64,000 bases of DNA from Isoetes taiwanensis. Lineage: Eukaryota; Streptophyta; Lycopodiopsida; Isoetales; Isoetaceae. Below are positions 20,004 through 32,545 of the stretch, in pieces. Position 1 is the first letter of the stretch; each line of letters begins with the position of its first letter. The translations under genes were made by a program, and so were the position numbers. The DNA lies in NCBI GenBank assembly GCA_021234155.1, contig JAJEKV010000205.1:1349501-1413500 (forward strand). Direction: 5' to 3'. The notes beneath the pieces are model-generated. The model was not told the DNA's origin. It ran no database searches and saw only the letters and a list, made by a program, of their open reading frames with translations.

Positions 20004-22569
20004 CTAAGACACTTGGTATTTGTCAGTAATAAGCTGTGTCCTCGCTGCAAACTTTACATCATCTCCATTCTGTATCTGGTTCACACTTGCAACCTGCAAT
20101 GTACAGTAAAGCCATGTATAATATATTTGATGCTAATATTGCCAGAACGTAATACAGTACCTTTATATTGCAGAATGTTCTTGGAGAGGTGAACCTGACA
20201 TCAACTGGGAAAAATACAGATGGATCTGTTGCTGGCACCACAAATTCCATGGTACCGCTGTAGGATTCACAATAAGATATCAGAGTCGGGTAAAGATTAG
20301 GTTCATATGCAACCAATGATGCTTACGTTCTGTTGGTACTATCAATAAGGTCAATTGACCATTCCAATATTGCCTTTCTAGCGTCATACCTGTTAATGGA
20401 AAACGGTTGCAGAACCCATATACAGAAGGCAAATTACAAAATACGAACATAAAGACCTGAACTATTACCTCCAGTCACCATCCACCTGATTCACTGTTGG
20501 CGGGTCTCTCAAAGCAGGCAAAGGTATTGAAATCACGACATTATGTAGCTCAAATCTTTGTAAAGCTTCATATTCAATGTTAACATAACATTCGCCACCA
20601 GAAACTGAAGGCCAGCAGTTAACTGATATGGAAATGGCAGTTTTAGAGTGTCAGACACTAGCCTATATAGGAACAGCTATGGGCCCGCATGGGCATTTAA
20701 AACTCATGCCTGAATAAGAGGTTGCATCTACTTACTGGTCAAAGGCACAAACGATTCCTCCTTGCTCTGCATGCGCCACTTTAAGATAACAGATGCTGAA
20801 CCGGTTGGGAAAGGTCTGCTTGGATCTTTCAGTGCAAGTATATTTTCTCTAGAATATAAGTCCTTGTCGATATTAGGATGGGTTTTGAATTGCACCTCAT
20901 CATTCCTCCCCGTCTCAACCTATTCGCAAAGAAACATATTAAACAAAAGCATGCATAGAATAACAATATAAAGCATCAAGATCACCTGTACACGAATGAA
21001 AGCATCTTCTTTCCTCTGTGCAACCAATGACATGGTGCCTTGTACTTCCAAATCTTCGAGGCCAATATCTTTCCTTAATAATACCTTCACCTTCTCTTCT
21101 ACTGTGATGGATACTGGCTCTGAAGAGGGAAGCACTGCTGCATTATTGCCCAAGCTTAGTGCTTGCACATCATCTACAATGACTTCCCCCTCTGCTTTTA
21201 GTGACTCAAGGAACTGATTAGCCTTCTGAGTCTTTCCTAGCTGCATACCACGTTTACCGGTGGCTGCACCACTAGTTGCAGATGTACGAGCTGTGGGAAT
21301 TCACACCATCAGATGGGAACCAAGGTCATGATAGTATTCTAAAGGATTAAAATCACGGTACCTTTTGGCTTGCTAAATGGTTCCGCATCAATGCTCGGAT
21401 TGAAAGCTCCATTGCTTCCAAAACCAGAGCCAGTAGATGAAATCTCACTTATTCCATTGTCAAAACGGATGGGAATTGGCAATCCACCACTTTTGTCACT
21501 TCTAAGCTTCTCAAACTGCAGGACATATACCATCCCAAAATTAAGCATCAGAAAAAGTGCATATATTCAGAAGAAATGATAGCACCACACTTATGACCTT
21601 GCTCTTATCAATTTCGTTGGCCTTGCGCTTCATAATATCCTTTGTCTCGTTGATTTTGCTTTGAACCATAATTTGATGCATTTTCTCCTCATGACTGTCC
21701 ATTTCCAGGTATTGTTTTGCTTGCGCAACTGTAATAGCTTCCTTAAGCCCCATTGATATAACTTCATCGAAGGCAAATATGAGCTCAAAAGCAACCTTAA
21801 TAATTCCCTCCTCATCCAAACTGGGGCAATAATCAGGCACCTGGTAATGAAATACAGGGAATATAAATTTCTAATAACATGAACAAACAAGCAAGAAGTC
21901 TAGAAATGTCAGCAATTCAGGATACCAGCTTTGAAAGTAGCCGCAATGTTTCGAGATCCTCGAGGATGTTGCTCTGCTTGTTTGTCACTAGCAATAAGAA
22001 CAAGTTCTCCATTGGCTGATATACATATCGTACATTCTCCGTTTCGACATAAGTATGTTGCTTTCCAGTTCCCACCAGTTTTGGAAAAGCAGCAAGTAAT
22101 CCTTCTATTCTAATCCTAGACATCTCCACAAACTGTCTAGAGACCAGGGCTGCAATGATATAGAAAATAATGAGTGACATGTTTTCTAAATCATATATAA
22201 AATGCACTACTAGAAGAAATGTGGGTGTCTGATCAATCAGATCTAGTTTACGGCCATATATCTTAATTTGACATTGAAGAAATCCAGTTCGCGGATGGTG
22301 AAAATGTCCATTTATTCGGGACGGGCAGATCCATTTAATTCCCAGACATAAAAAAAGACAACAACTCGAATCTCGCGTTCAGAGTAATTTGTACAACTAA
22401 AAAAATGAGCTAACCTTTTCCAGTCTTGGTAATGACAGAGGCCGCAAGAACCACCTGCATAGAACAATGTAAAAAAGCAAATCAGACACGGCCAGCTATG
22501 GAGACCTCAAAGAGCAGAGGCGATGCATATTTCGTCAAATGAGCTGCGGAAAATTGTAACCCTTACCAT
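20004..22569 (-). CDS. ARCN1: coatomer subunit delta (delta-COP, archain)
   Basis: Delta-COP is part of the COPI coat that carries vesicles from Golgi to endoplasmic reticulum; it belongs to the adaptor-like F-subcomplex. Coding exons on the minus strand: 22569-22567 (ATG alone), 22454-22415, 22149-21926, 21840-21598, 21515-21362, 21290-20986, 20919-20736, 20622-20469, 20389-20327, 20257-20161, 20093-20004. All have AG acceptors and GT donors, phases agree throughout, and the sum is 1557 bp (518 residues), close to the roughly 527 of plant delta-COP. Landmarks: [52 protein letters not shown] (longin-like domain, residues about 1-140), [60 protein letters not shown] (C-terminal mu-homology domain, about 270-518), ending [14 protein letters not shown]. 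The donor after exon 21840-21598 is weak (AAG|GTCATA). It is the only intact host gene in the window. Confidence 0.93.
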
Positions 22570-23850
22570 GATTTCAGGATTCTGAGGCCGGCCCTTGCAG
22601 ATCCAGGAGGTATATTGTGTTTAGCTAAGGTTGCTGTACTGCATAGGCGATCCGGAATGCATAGAACTGGTTTACGGTATGATAATTCACCTCAACAGCA
22701 GCGTCGGACCTATATTGCAGAAAAAGAAAAGGCGACTATTGTACCCTATTTGCCGTTGTCGCCAGAACACATTCCGGGAACGAAAACGATTACCGGCCAC
22801 CAAACATTCGGCCCATAAGGTCATAGGCTCGATTCTCCCTCGAAATTTTGTAAGTTTAGTGGACAATATGCTCTCCTTAAGTTTTAAACTGCAGTTGAAA
22901 TTGGCAATAGACATTACAAGTGAAAGAAGTTTAATCGAACAATCTGTTGCCAAAGAAACTAATGAATGACCTACTACAATGAGCATCAATTGTAAGTAGT
23001 TTCTTCTCATGTTGACCATATTCTATCTCGGCTTTTTAATGAATTTTATTGCTTATGGAAACATAATCCAAAATGCTTTTGGCATTGTACCAGTGATGCA
23101 AGATTTGTTATGCCCCTTAGAAAGTGCCTAGAGACAGCCAACCGGAAAGTGCACCCTAGAGAATGAAAACTGCAACAATCTAGAGAAGCATCAAGTAGTG
23201 CCATATGAGCTCCTTATGCTGCAAAATGGACGGAAGAATAAAGCAGTTCACTGAAAACTGAATTATGATGGTCTCAACACTCACAAGAAACATCTAATTC
23301 TGACCATATAATATTCCTAGCCATCAAGTTAAACCATCACCAAAAGTTCTCTTAACGCACTTTCCAGTACTTACAAACCCAATGGAATAATACGGTACGT
23401 TTATAGATGAACATCAAGAATACATCGCGCCTATAAAATGCCAGTCTCTCACTTTTGAAGGCATCACATAGGCCTATCAATAGATGTAGTATCATTCAGA
23501 TGAAGCTAAACCTCCTAGAAGACCTTCCGACAAAGTTATCACGAAGTGCAACAACCACCTCGCATCAGGAAGGAAAGAAGGAAGGAAGTATATTTTAACG
23601 TCCGCGGCAGGATACATCCCTTCTAACATCCCCATGCCCTTGATGACTAGGGATCTAATCCAAACCCAGCCTTTTTCATGGAGGGGCAAGCTACAAGCTT
23701 AGATCTCAATAGTCTATGCTGGATTCCTTAATCGGTCTATTCTAAAGCAAGCAATCCTTTAAAGCACGTGGATGATAATATATTATGAATAATTTGTGTT
23801 TGGCCATGATTTGAGTGTGGTTGCGTAGTACAAATAAGTAGTTGCGATTA
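22570..23850. other. upstream region of coatomer delta
   Basis: It should hold the promoter and 5' UTR of the minus-strand coatomer gene, but no TATA box or site can be assigned with confidence. Short frames at 22615-23019 show no family and are not called. Confidence 0.35.
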
Positions 23851-23854
23851 GAAT

Positions 23855-24060
23855 TGAATTAATGTTTATCGTCCATGCAGACCAAGAGGCCAATGGGACC
23901 CAATATAAGAAAGAGCACACAAAGCTCATTATTGTACAAGATTAAAAAAACCCCTGCCCCAAAGGGTTTTAAAGGAAAAACTGTGACAGTAATAAACTCT
24001 TCGATGAATCTGTACATCTGTACATATCAATGTGTTGAAAGCAAACATGATTAGGCTCGT
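23855..24060 (-). mobile_element. 3'-end fragment of the LINE family seen at 16750
   Basis: Read on the minus strand it gives TACAGATGTACAGATTCATC, CACAGTTTTTCC..., AACCC.TTGGGGCAGGGG, then GGGTCCCATTGGCCTCTTGG and TCTGCATGGACGATAAACAT. This aligns in order with 18820-19010. The tail here (TTAATTCAATTC) differs from (ATTCT)n. No coding part remains. Confidence 0.65.
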
Positions 24061-26620
24061 CGGTCAACAATCTCTATGATATAAAGTGCTAGCGCCATCA
24101 TTACAAGCATTTGCAAAAGCACATATAGTGTTTGTTTAAGTGTAATCAGACACGCATATCATGCTCAGATAGTTGCATACGCTTGGCAAATCGAAAGAGT
24201 ATGATATTCATCTTCAATTGCTCCCATTTGGCAATATTGACATATTCTACTGCCTATCTCAATTTTGAGATAGTGTGTACCAATGTGAATTGATGCAATT
24301 GCCATGTGCCTCTTCATGAGCAAATGTGCTATTAGGAATTGTTGTAGGCCACGTGCAAGTATGAGTTATTCTGGATTTTTTTATATAATGTCTCAACCAT
24401 ATCCAAGGCACTGGCACTAGCACCAATCATGCTCCTTCGGAAGGATGTACTCTAATGCCCTTCCTTTCGAAGCTCAGTTCCCCTATCCAATGGTTGAATC
24501 CTCGATTCACGGACCATGCTACGAGCATAGAAAATCCGCCAGGCTATGAGAACTTACCAAATCACAAAGCGCATGTGGGATACCTGGTAGAATTCTGGTT
24601 ATTCTATTGTTCGAGCAAGATAGAGACTTTGGAATAAAGATTCGACTTTGCCATATCGTCCAAAACCTCAAAGTTATTCTAGGGACCAAGGGACACAACC
24701 AGTTTTGCCAAAGAATGAAACACGGACGCTCCACCTAATGGTATGTGCATGCATGACCTAGGCTAATACTAGCGCTTCTAGTCCAAATGGTGTATTCTAT
24801 CTGTGAAACTTGATTCCTAGGGTGGTATCGATGGTTTGAGTTAATTCCTAGAGCTAATTTGCAGTATTAATGGAGTGGGGCAATCTCCTCTCCATCTACG
24901 CCTTTCTCAGAAGAGTTTGGGAAAAAGCTACTTCTCAGTGGTTTTGAGGAATTCTCTTCTGACATCAAGACCCTCCCCAAAAAAAAAAAAAAAAAAAAAA
25001 AAAAACCCTGCACCCCTCTAGCAATGACACAATGCAAGATTTTATGGCTGGCCTCGTGTATTTTGTTCCAAAACATTCAAATCTTGGACTATCATAGCTG
25101 CTAATATGCTCTAATTGATGTAAACCAGATTCAGCAATTGTATCTATGCAAGAAGACACTTTGAAAACATCATGAAAGAACTCTTTATCCTTCAAACATG
25201 TTGATTTACTTACTATATTGGCTGATTTCTGATGCTCCTCTCCATAGCTGCAACTTTCATAAGAGAAAGTTGTGTGATTGTCACTCGTGATTGTTACAAT
25301 CATCGACTCATTGATACCATAACTTTGTTGAAGGAGAAACAATCATTTGGCTTTACCTTCCATGCACCTTTTAAAGACTACACATTTTCCCTTTCTTGTA
25401 ATCATATTCCTCATATAGGGCATAAGCATGCTACACCCTACCACAAAAACTGCTAATACGAGACCATGAGACTACCTAAAAAGGTACCCAACACTGGGTA
25501 TTAGTTACTTGTATAATGTCTCAATGACTTAAAAGTGTGATGCATTCATTTTGGCCTCCAATGGCATTATCTTTATCTTATTGAATTTTTTAGTTAGTTT
25601 TGATAGAAAGAGCAAGGAAACAACACTCATTCTAGAAGTACCTAGTGTATATACTTTGGCAGGTTCTAAAAGTGATAGGATACAACATGCTTATGCCTCA
25701 TAATATTCTTCAAATTGTCGCAAGAAACTCTGTAGATCTTTTAAGCCATCAAAAGTTGGCAAGGGAATAGGAATACATACTTTATTATGAAGAGTTGGAC
25801 CTACGAAATCTTGACCGAGAAAACCCATTTGAGTAATCTCTACCAGGTGAAAGATCTCAGTAAGACTCGCAAAATGTTGACTGAATTCCTGGCCACCCAG
25901 ACAACTTCATAGAAATGCCTACCATAGAGGGCGGCAAGAACCCCATATCACTTACGGTGATCAATCCTCGAAAGAAAAGTCCAATTGTCGTCATATTCAC
26001 ATTCTCCTGAAGAATGTTGAAATGCCTATAGCTTGCGATGCTCGCTATCAGATATTGATGTGTTCATAAACCGCTGAAATGGCATCCACCAAAGATTTTT
26101 GCACCTAACAGAAATTTGTATTCTCCACAGAATTTAGAACGATATCAAACATTAGGTTGCTTCAGATTGCAAAGCAACATGTTCACCTCCATATGTAGCA
26201 AAATGACAAGGGGTTCCAGGGGGATTTGATATGGATGTGAAAATAACAATTCCTTAAACCATAGACCAGATATCCCTAAAACAATCGAATAAGTTGTTAC
26301 AAAAAAAAAAATACAGATTCAAGATAAAAAATAATCGTATTAGCTCACTGGGTATATTAGTTAAAGTAGTCTTAGTTAGGACATTGAATTATTTTGGTAG
26401 AGGTTCAAGCATCCGTATTTCATATTTTAAAAGCCTAGGCAAAGTCATATAGAGGTTCGATATTCCCTCAAAACCTTAGGCGAAATCGTATTTCATATTT
26501 TAAAATCATAGGCGCCTCCAATCATAAATGACTATAAGCGAAACGAGAGGTGTTCAGGGACCCTAACATACGATCTGGGTCATAGGATTGACGAATCCAA
26601 CGACTGTGGTAGTCCAGGGT
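24061..26620. other. AT-rich region with no recognisable gene
   Basis: Only short frames occur. A run of 27 A lies at 24979-25005, preceded by CCTCCCC. No splice-consistent homology or repeat family was recognised. Confidence 0.4.
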
Positions 26621-26814
26621 ACACGACACATCTGTGATAAAGGTACTTTCTTCTCCATTTAGTCTTATTCATCGGATGCAATTTATTTGTTTAGAATTAT
26701 AGAATGTATGTTCTCGAGAAGTTTAACCAATTATTGCTACGAAATAATGAAAATAGATAGCCAATGTGGCATTATTCAATTTTGCTTTGTGTTGATTGTT
26801 ACATGCAAAGTACA
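26621..26814 (+). repeat. direct repeat copy 1, 194 bp
   Basis: ACACGACACATCTGTGATAA ... ACATGCAAAGTACA is repeated at 29453-29646 with the same length and only scattered substitutions. The two copies lie 2.8 kb apart in the same orientation. Termini could be read as TG...CA inside the repeat, but no matching target duplication was found. Confidence 0.8.
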
Positions 26815-29452
26815 CTATTATAACAATAACCTACATTCTCCAAGCTTCAGCATCATTGTAAGCTGCAGAGCTCTAGCTTAAACCTTACAATTATTTGAGC
26901 CAGACTGATTTATATTATGCTGCCAGACTCAAATACAATAACATTTCCTTAGCCGATGGCTTTATCCTTGCAATATGCTCCACCAATATACAACCCCCTA
27001 GATACATTTGAATATAAGCCTCCTCATCATCATGTAAATCCTCTATGGTTTTGCATGCCATACAGTATCTGAACTACTATTACTACTATTTGTGAGCCTT
27101 GAAGATGCGCCTTCCCAATGGGTTGGACATGGGATAAACAGCCTCATCTATTTTGAAGCACAGGAGGCATGAGCTCATCATCAACCTGCATATGTAGCAT
27201 AAACAGGGGGTTTTCTTTGTGTTTTTGTACGCTTTTCACTAAGGTTTTCCTATGATTTCGTGATGTATTCAAATGGATGTACTAATGCGTACATCTAGAG
27301 TGCACCATTTCTGAGCCATTGATTTTAGGCTTTTTTTTTTTTTCAATGGTCAACAACCAATGGCTCACAACAAAAGCCCTTTTTTGTGCGTGTGGTGCAT
27401 AATGGGCACATGAAGGGCCATTGATTTTAGCCTCTTTTTTTCAATGGTCAACAACCAATGGCTCACAACAAAAGACCTCTTTTTGTGTGTGTGGTGCATG
27501 AAGGGTGCATGTAGTGCAGTTTCCCCGCCGGCAACACATTTCTTATCATAACTTTTGATCCAGAGCTCTGTTTGAGATGATTTTTATTGCGTTAGAAAGA
27601 TCTCTCTGGTATCTTTTTGATAGTGTATGATATGGATATATTTGGTTAAGTTATCTATGCTAAAACAGCAATTTTTCGGCCGGGTTTGGTAGGCTTTCAC
27701 ATCCTACCAATTGATTAATACAGGATTGCGCTATTGAATATTGTTTTATGGCTCATTCCGAATGAAGCTTGCAAAAAATTACCATGCATTTTTAGATTTT
27801 GAGGCAGTTATTAAGCGAATTCCAAGGCTTCTAGATCCTTGTGCTAATAAGCAGAAAAGTTTCCCACTTTGGTTTCTCACCACAAGAATCCATGGAGGCC
27901 AAAGTCTGCTGTTAAATTCCAGTTGAAAAATGTTTGTGTATGGGTGTTGCAAACTTTATGACTTTCAGAATAATGGGATCAATCTGCTCTATCTTTATGG
28001 TAACTTTTACTTATGTTCTATTTGTTTTATTGTGATCAAATTCAAAAGTTACAGGTGATGAAAGCCTCAAATGGATTCTAGTTTTTTTCTGGTTTGAATT
28101 CTAAACTTTTTGTCACACCGGGGGGAAGGGGGTCGGGGGGGGGGAGGGAGAGGGGGTGACGTCCCTAAGGCCCCGAAGGGACCAAAAAAAAATTTTTGCA
28201 ACACAAACCATACATCCAACATATAAAAATTAAATCCCCCAACACATAACAACCAACACATAACAACCATTGACATTAACAACCAACACATAACTACCAT
28301 TCGCATTAATTAACACAACCATTGGGTCCAACACATTTAAATTAAAATCCCCCTTAAACCCCCTTTGGTTTGGGTGCATATTCACACGGGGGGTGACGTA
28401 GGGCAGCGAGAGCCCTCATAATTGTATTTTGCACGTACGAAATCAACACCATATAGTATTCCGCTTGAAATCTTATAGTATTTTGCGAATCTTGTTATAC
28501 AGTATAGCAAATTTTGTACTTGCATACCCCACAAACGAGGAACTTTACGTACGGTGTAGATTAATGAATAAGGGGGTGCAGAACTAATTTAAGCTTCTAA
28601 TGTTTGTAACATGAAATCTAGCTGCATTTCACGCCTCCTATAACATCAAAACTACTATTTTTCATCACTGCATTTTCGATGGAAGCATGTACTGCACTAA
28701 CACTATATATAAGAACATGGCCAGAGTTGAGTAAAAATTAATTGGTTTATCATATACCATTGGCACTGTTGTGTCACTTCCAGGAAGAGTTAATATCCAT
28801 CCAGAATCCTCTACAAGTGTGAACATTCTCTCTAGGGCTTTCTTATAAACCCCTTTCAAATCGTCTTTTTTAGGGTAAATCTATAATATATAAATAAACA
28901 TAACAGTGGCATCAATAGTTACAGAACCAATGGAAAAATATGGGTTAACCATTACCTTATGATTACGCATGCCTTGAATTACTAGCACGAATTTGCAGCT
29001 TCAAGCTGGCCTTCTTTCACGAGATAATCTCCTATATAGTCTACTTTTTCAAGATATTTAGCAATGGACTGACCATCTCACGACAACATCAACTTTGATG
29101 CTTGGTTTGCTACCTAAATTTATCAACAGACATGATGGTAATAAAAACATCTAAGGAAAATCAAAGCTGATCATGTTTCACAAATTATACGAGTGACATT
29201 ACCAAATTTAGCCCATTCGCACATCTTCATCCAGATCTTCATCCGCTTTCACAGTTTTAGCAGCTTCAAAATGCTTTATGTATCTTTGTCTTTACAGATG
29301 GAGGAATTGAATCTTAAAATGGATGCATCTTAATGTCAACATGCAACAAATGTATTTGTTGTATTATTCTATCAATTTGTCTCTGCCATTGCAGCATGAT
29401 TATAAATATGTCCTGAATAGTCAAGCAAAAAATAAGAGATATGAGGCTGGCA
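26815..29452. other. unassigned DNA between the two 194-bp repeats
   Basis: Contains a G-rich tract (28118-28160), a CA-rich tandem stretch with AACACATAACAACC units (28200-28320), and short minus-strand frames: 28859-28665 (LVEDSGWILTLPGSDTTVPM) and near 29290-29210 (YIKHFEAAKTVKADEDLDED). These two read like exon fragments of a decayed gene, but I do not recognise the family. Confidence 0.35.
27320..27515 (+). repeat. tandem duplication of about 100 bp
   Basis: 'CATTGATTTTAG.CT...TTTTTTCAATGGTCAACAACC', 'AATGGCTCACAACAAAAG.CC' and 'TTTTTGTG.GTGTGGTGCAT' appear twice in a row. No gene. Confidence 0.75.
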
Positions 29453-29646
29453 ACACGACACATCTGTGATAAAGGTACTTTCTTTCCCATTCAGTCTTAT
29501 TCGTCGCATGCAATTTATTTGTTTAGAATTATAGAATGTATGTTCTCGAGAAGCTTAACCAATTATTGCTAAGAAATAATGAAAATAGATAGCCAATGTG
29601 GCATTATCCAATTTTGTTTTGTGTTGATTGTTACATGCAAAGTACA
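29453..29646 (+). repeat. direct repeat copy 2, 194 bp
   Basis: Second copy of 26621-26814, same strand and length. The sequence right after it changes abruptly to GC-richer DNA (CATGCATG-rich, GGGCGGCGCATGCCC), so a junction lies at 29647. Confidence 0.8.
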
Positions 29647-31980
29647 AAGGAATCGCATCGATCCGAGACATCGGATCGCCATTCTAGAATGGGACGAGCA
29701 TGCATGTCATGCATGCATGCGGGCGGCGCATGCCCGTTTTGGTTGGGAGTTCGCTATTTCAGGCGCGTCTCTGCATCCACGTCTCATCGGCGCTTCCTCT
29801 TCTCTCAGCAGTACCTTATTCTCTTTGAACCCACCCTCCCCCCCCCTTCTTTGTTTATTATATTTTGTACAAGTTCTGTTTATCATGTTTTTCCACCCGC
29901 TGGGTGATGCTTTTTTTCCACCCGCTGGGTGATGCTATTCTCTGGTATGGTTTCTCGTTTGTTGTGTTGGTGATGTGCAGGTACAGGTTGGCGAGCGGCA
30001 TGTGTTTCGACTTCTCCATGCGGGGGTTTTTGGGAGCGATTCTATGCCTTTACGCTTGTCTAAGCCCCTTGGTCAAGGCTTATCACTAGGGTTTTTCCCT
30101 AAAAACCGAAGGGTGGGGTTTTTAATCCGGTGATAAGCTTTCGGCAGGTACATCAGCCACTCCTCTATTAGCATTGTATTTGTTTTGGGGTCCAAATGAT
30201 ATAATTGGATTTTCCCTTTATTTTTTGTGGGTAGTTCGCATGTGTGCGGCTACCCACTGTCCACCATTGTAGAAAATCTGCTGAGATGAATGAGAAGCCT
30301 ATCTATCGGGCGGTTTGTTGGTTTCTTGCGAGTCCCATTCTAGAAAGAAAAGTTAAATGTGGTATGTGCATCGGAACAATTTCACATGGTATTATTTGAG
30401 CTTCAAAGATATCATTTTTATAGCTTTGTTAAATGGTCGTTCCTCTTTAACATTCCGAAGCTCATAGTAAAATATGTCAGGCTTAAACATGGTTTAGCAT
30501 TATGTTGGAGATTCATTTTGTGGGCTTGGTTATATGTATGCTTTGAGCAATTTGGAGTCTTCGATGACATTTTGGGAGTGTACTTGGAGCTTCCAGATTA
30601 ATGTATATGGAGCAAGAAAATGAAGGCAACGGTTTAGTAACCATATGCAATGCAAATTTTGGCAAAACCAAATTTAAACAATAGATAGGAAAGTATTTTA
30701 AAGCACTAAAAATACAAGAACTCAGCAACAGCTTATGAAAGTGGTTGATGCCTCAATATGGCTCAGAGTCTACGTTATTATACTTAGTAGTATTGTATCT
30801 GCAAATATAATGTCCCAATCTCTGTAGTTTTTTATTTGTCTATGAACTAAAGTCATAACATAACAGTGTTGCAAAGCATGGCTTAACACAACCTACAAAC
30901 ATTACAAACATGTCTTCATGCGAATGCACATTTAGACGATGACCATTCCTATACTATAATGACTATGCCTTTAAATTTAGCAAGGTCATATATATCTGCA
31001 ACTTGAGGGAAACCTACAACAAATTGTACCTTGAGGGAAACCTACAACAAATTGTATTTATGCCCGGCAACGCAGACACCCGTTACTAGTAACTAATAGT
31101 ACTAGTTAGTCACAGTCCCATCTTTTCAATATAAGATTATACTAAGCATGTATTAGTGCTACATAGGTTGGAAGTAATTTAGCACTTGATGTACACGTAT
31201 TATTACTAGTATCTAGCATGAATTAACCTAACTAGTAAAACAACAAAATTATCACTAAATGGCACGACTTAGCATGCATTCAATAAGAACCACAACAAAA
31301 AATGAAAATAGTACCTGGCTCACATCAAGATAATGTGTTGGATGCTTGGGATGCTTTCCTCTGCCAGATCTAACATCTTTGGCATTTGGAAATACTCTGG
31401 TTTGATAAGTCCAATAAGAAACAACAAATCTATTACTTCTTCGCTAACGCAATCCTTTCTTTTCTTCCATCCTTCAAGTACCCATTTACATTTTCCTTGC
31501 TCCAGTGAAATTATGTGCTTCCTAGCTATTGACACATTTCTAGGATGTATACCTAGAGCCTTAGTATAGCATCTTTTCTTGCCATGCTGAATCTGCCCAA
31601 TTGACATAGAGAGTGTTGCCCTTTTTGCTGTAAGCTTGTCATCTTGATTTCACAAATTGCATAGAATCCTTTAGACTGGATACTATTTCAGTGTGAACTT
31701 GCCTCTCTCTATCTGTCTGTAACCTTCCTAAATATGTATTAACTTTTACAACATCCCACACTTTTTGCTAGGAAATTAGTTCTCTTGTCATTAATACATA
31801 TCTCAAATTTGCCTCCACTTTAACAACCTTCGTACTAATTTGGGAGACATAGGGGACAAAACATACATGTCACCCTAGTGTGCTTGGACCCGTACGTCTA
31901 TCGGCCTTATGATGGATAATGCTCATTGTCATGGTGCTCTATCTCAGGGGCATATGCTTACACAGTCTTATAGTTTATTT
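29647..31980. other. unassigned DNA with a possible LINE 3' end
   Basis: 29698-29735 is rich in CATGCATG. 'TTTTTCCACCCGCTGGGTGATGC' (given in part) occurs twice in a row at 29889-29934. At 30080-30143 GCTTATCAC and GTGATAAGC bracket GGGTTTTTCCC..AAGGGTGGGGTTTTT, which resembles the LINE 3' UTR text at 18890-18945. A minus-strand frame at 31607-31320 (95 codons, KHIISLEQGKCKWVLEGWKK) is unrecognised and may be a gene fragment. Confidence 0.35.
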
Positions 31981-32545
31981 ATTTTTTATTTTTATGAGAG
32001 TAAGAGCTGGTTTTGTCATTAATATAAAAATTCAAGTACAAAGCAGAATCCATGCTTTTAAAATCCAAAATTAAGTGGAATGATGAGTAAAATTTGAAGC
32101 ACCATAGGTCTTTAACATTCGAAACAGCATCCCACCAATATCAGAGAGAAATGATATCTGTTCGCAAGCTGTCACCTTAGATCTCAAATCCTGTTCGCAG
32201 TATAAACAATCAAAATAGTGAAACAAGATAAAAATTTAGATAAGAACACACTAATATAGACAATCCGGAATGAAAAGAGGAAGGAAAAGTTAGATCAACC
32301 AACGAAGGTTCCATGGTGAAATCAAAGGACTATGACTCTGCAAAGAAGATAGAGTTGAAGTAGGCATTGAAGGGATCAGTTGTTCCAAAGGTATAGGACT
32401 TGGCTGACCAACTATTACTGTAGAATGTATCAACATCCCCAAAGAGTAAAAGCATGTCCATAGACATCTGCAAGTTGCTTGTGGTCATAGTACATCGATC
32501 TATATCTTGATAGCTGCCTTTCAGTTAAACTAAAGTGATTGTTGA

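Noticed and set aside
22615-23019. Overlapping 67-112 codon frames upstream of coatomer delta
   Set aside because: No family, no splice support, and they overlap the expected promoter region.
28106-28420. G-rich CACACCGGGGGG / CACACGGGGGG pair as transposon ends
   Set aside because: Both are in the same orientation and without a target duplication; too little to call.
26621-29646. Calling the 194-bp repeats LTRs of a small retrotransposon
   Set aside because: No target duplication, primer site or polypurine tract could be matched.
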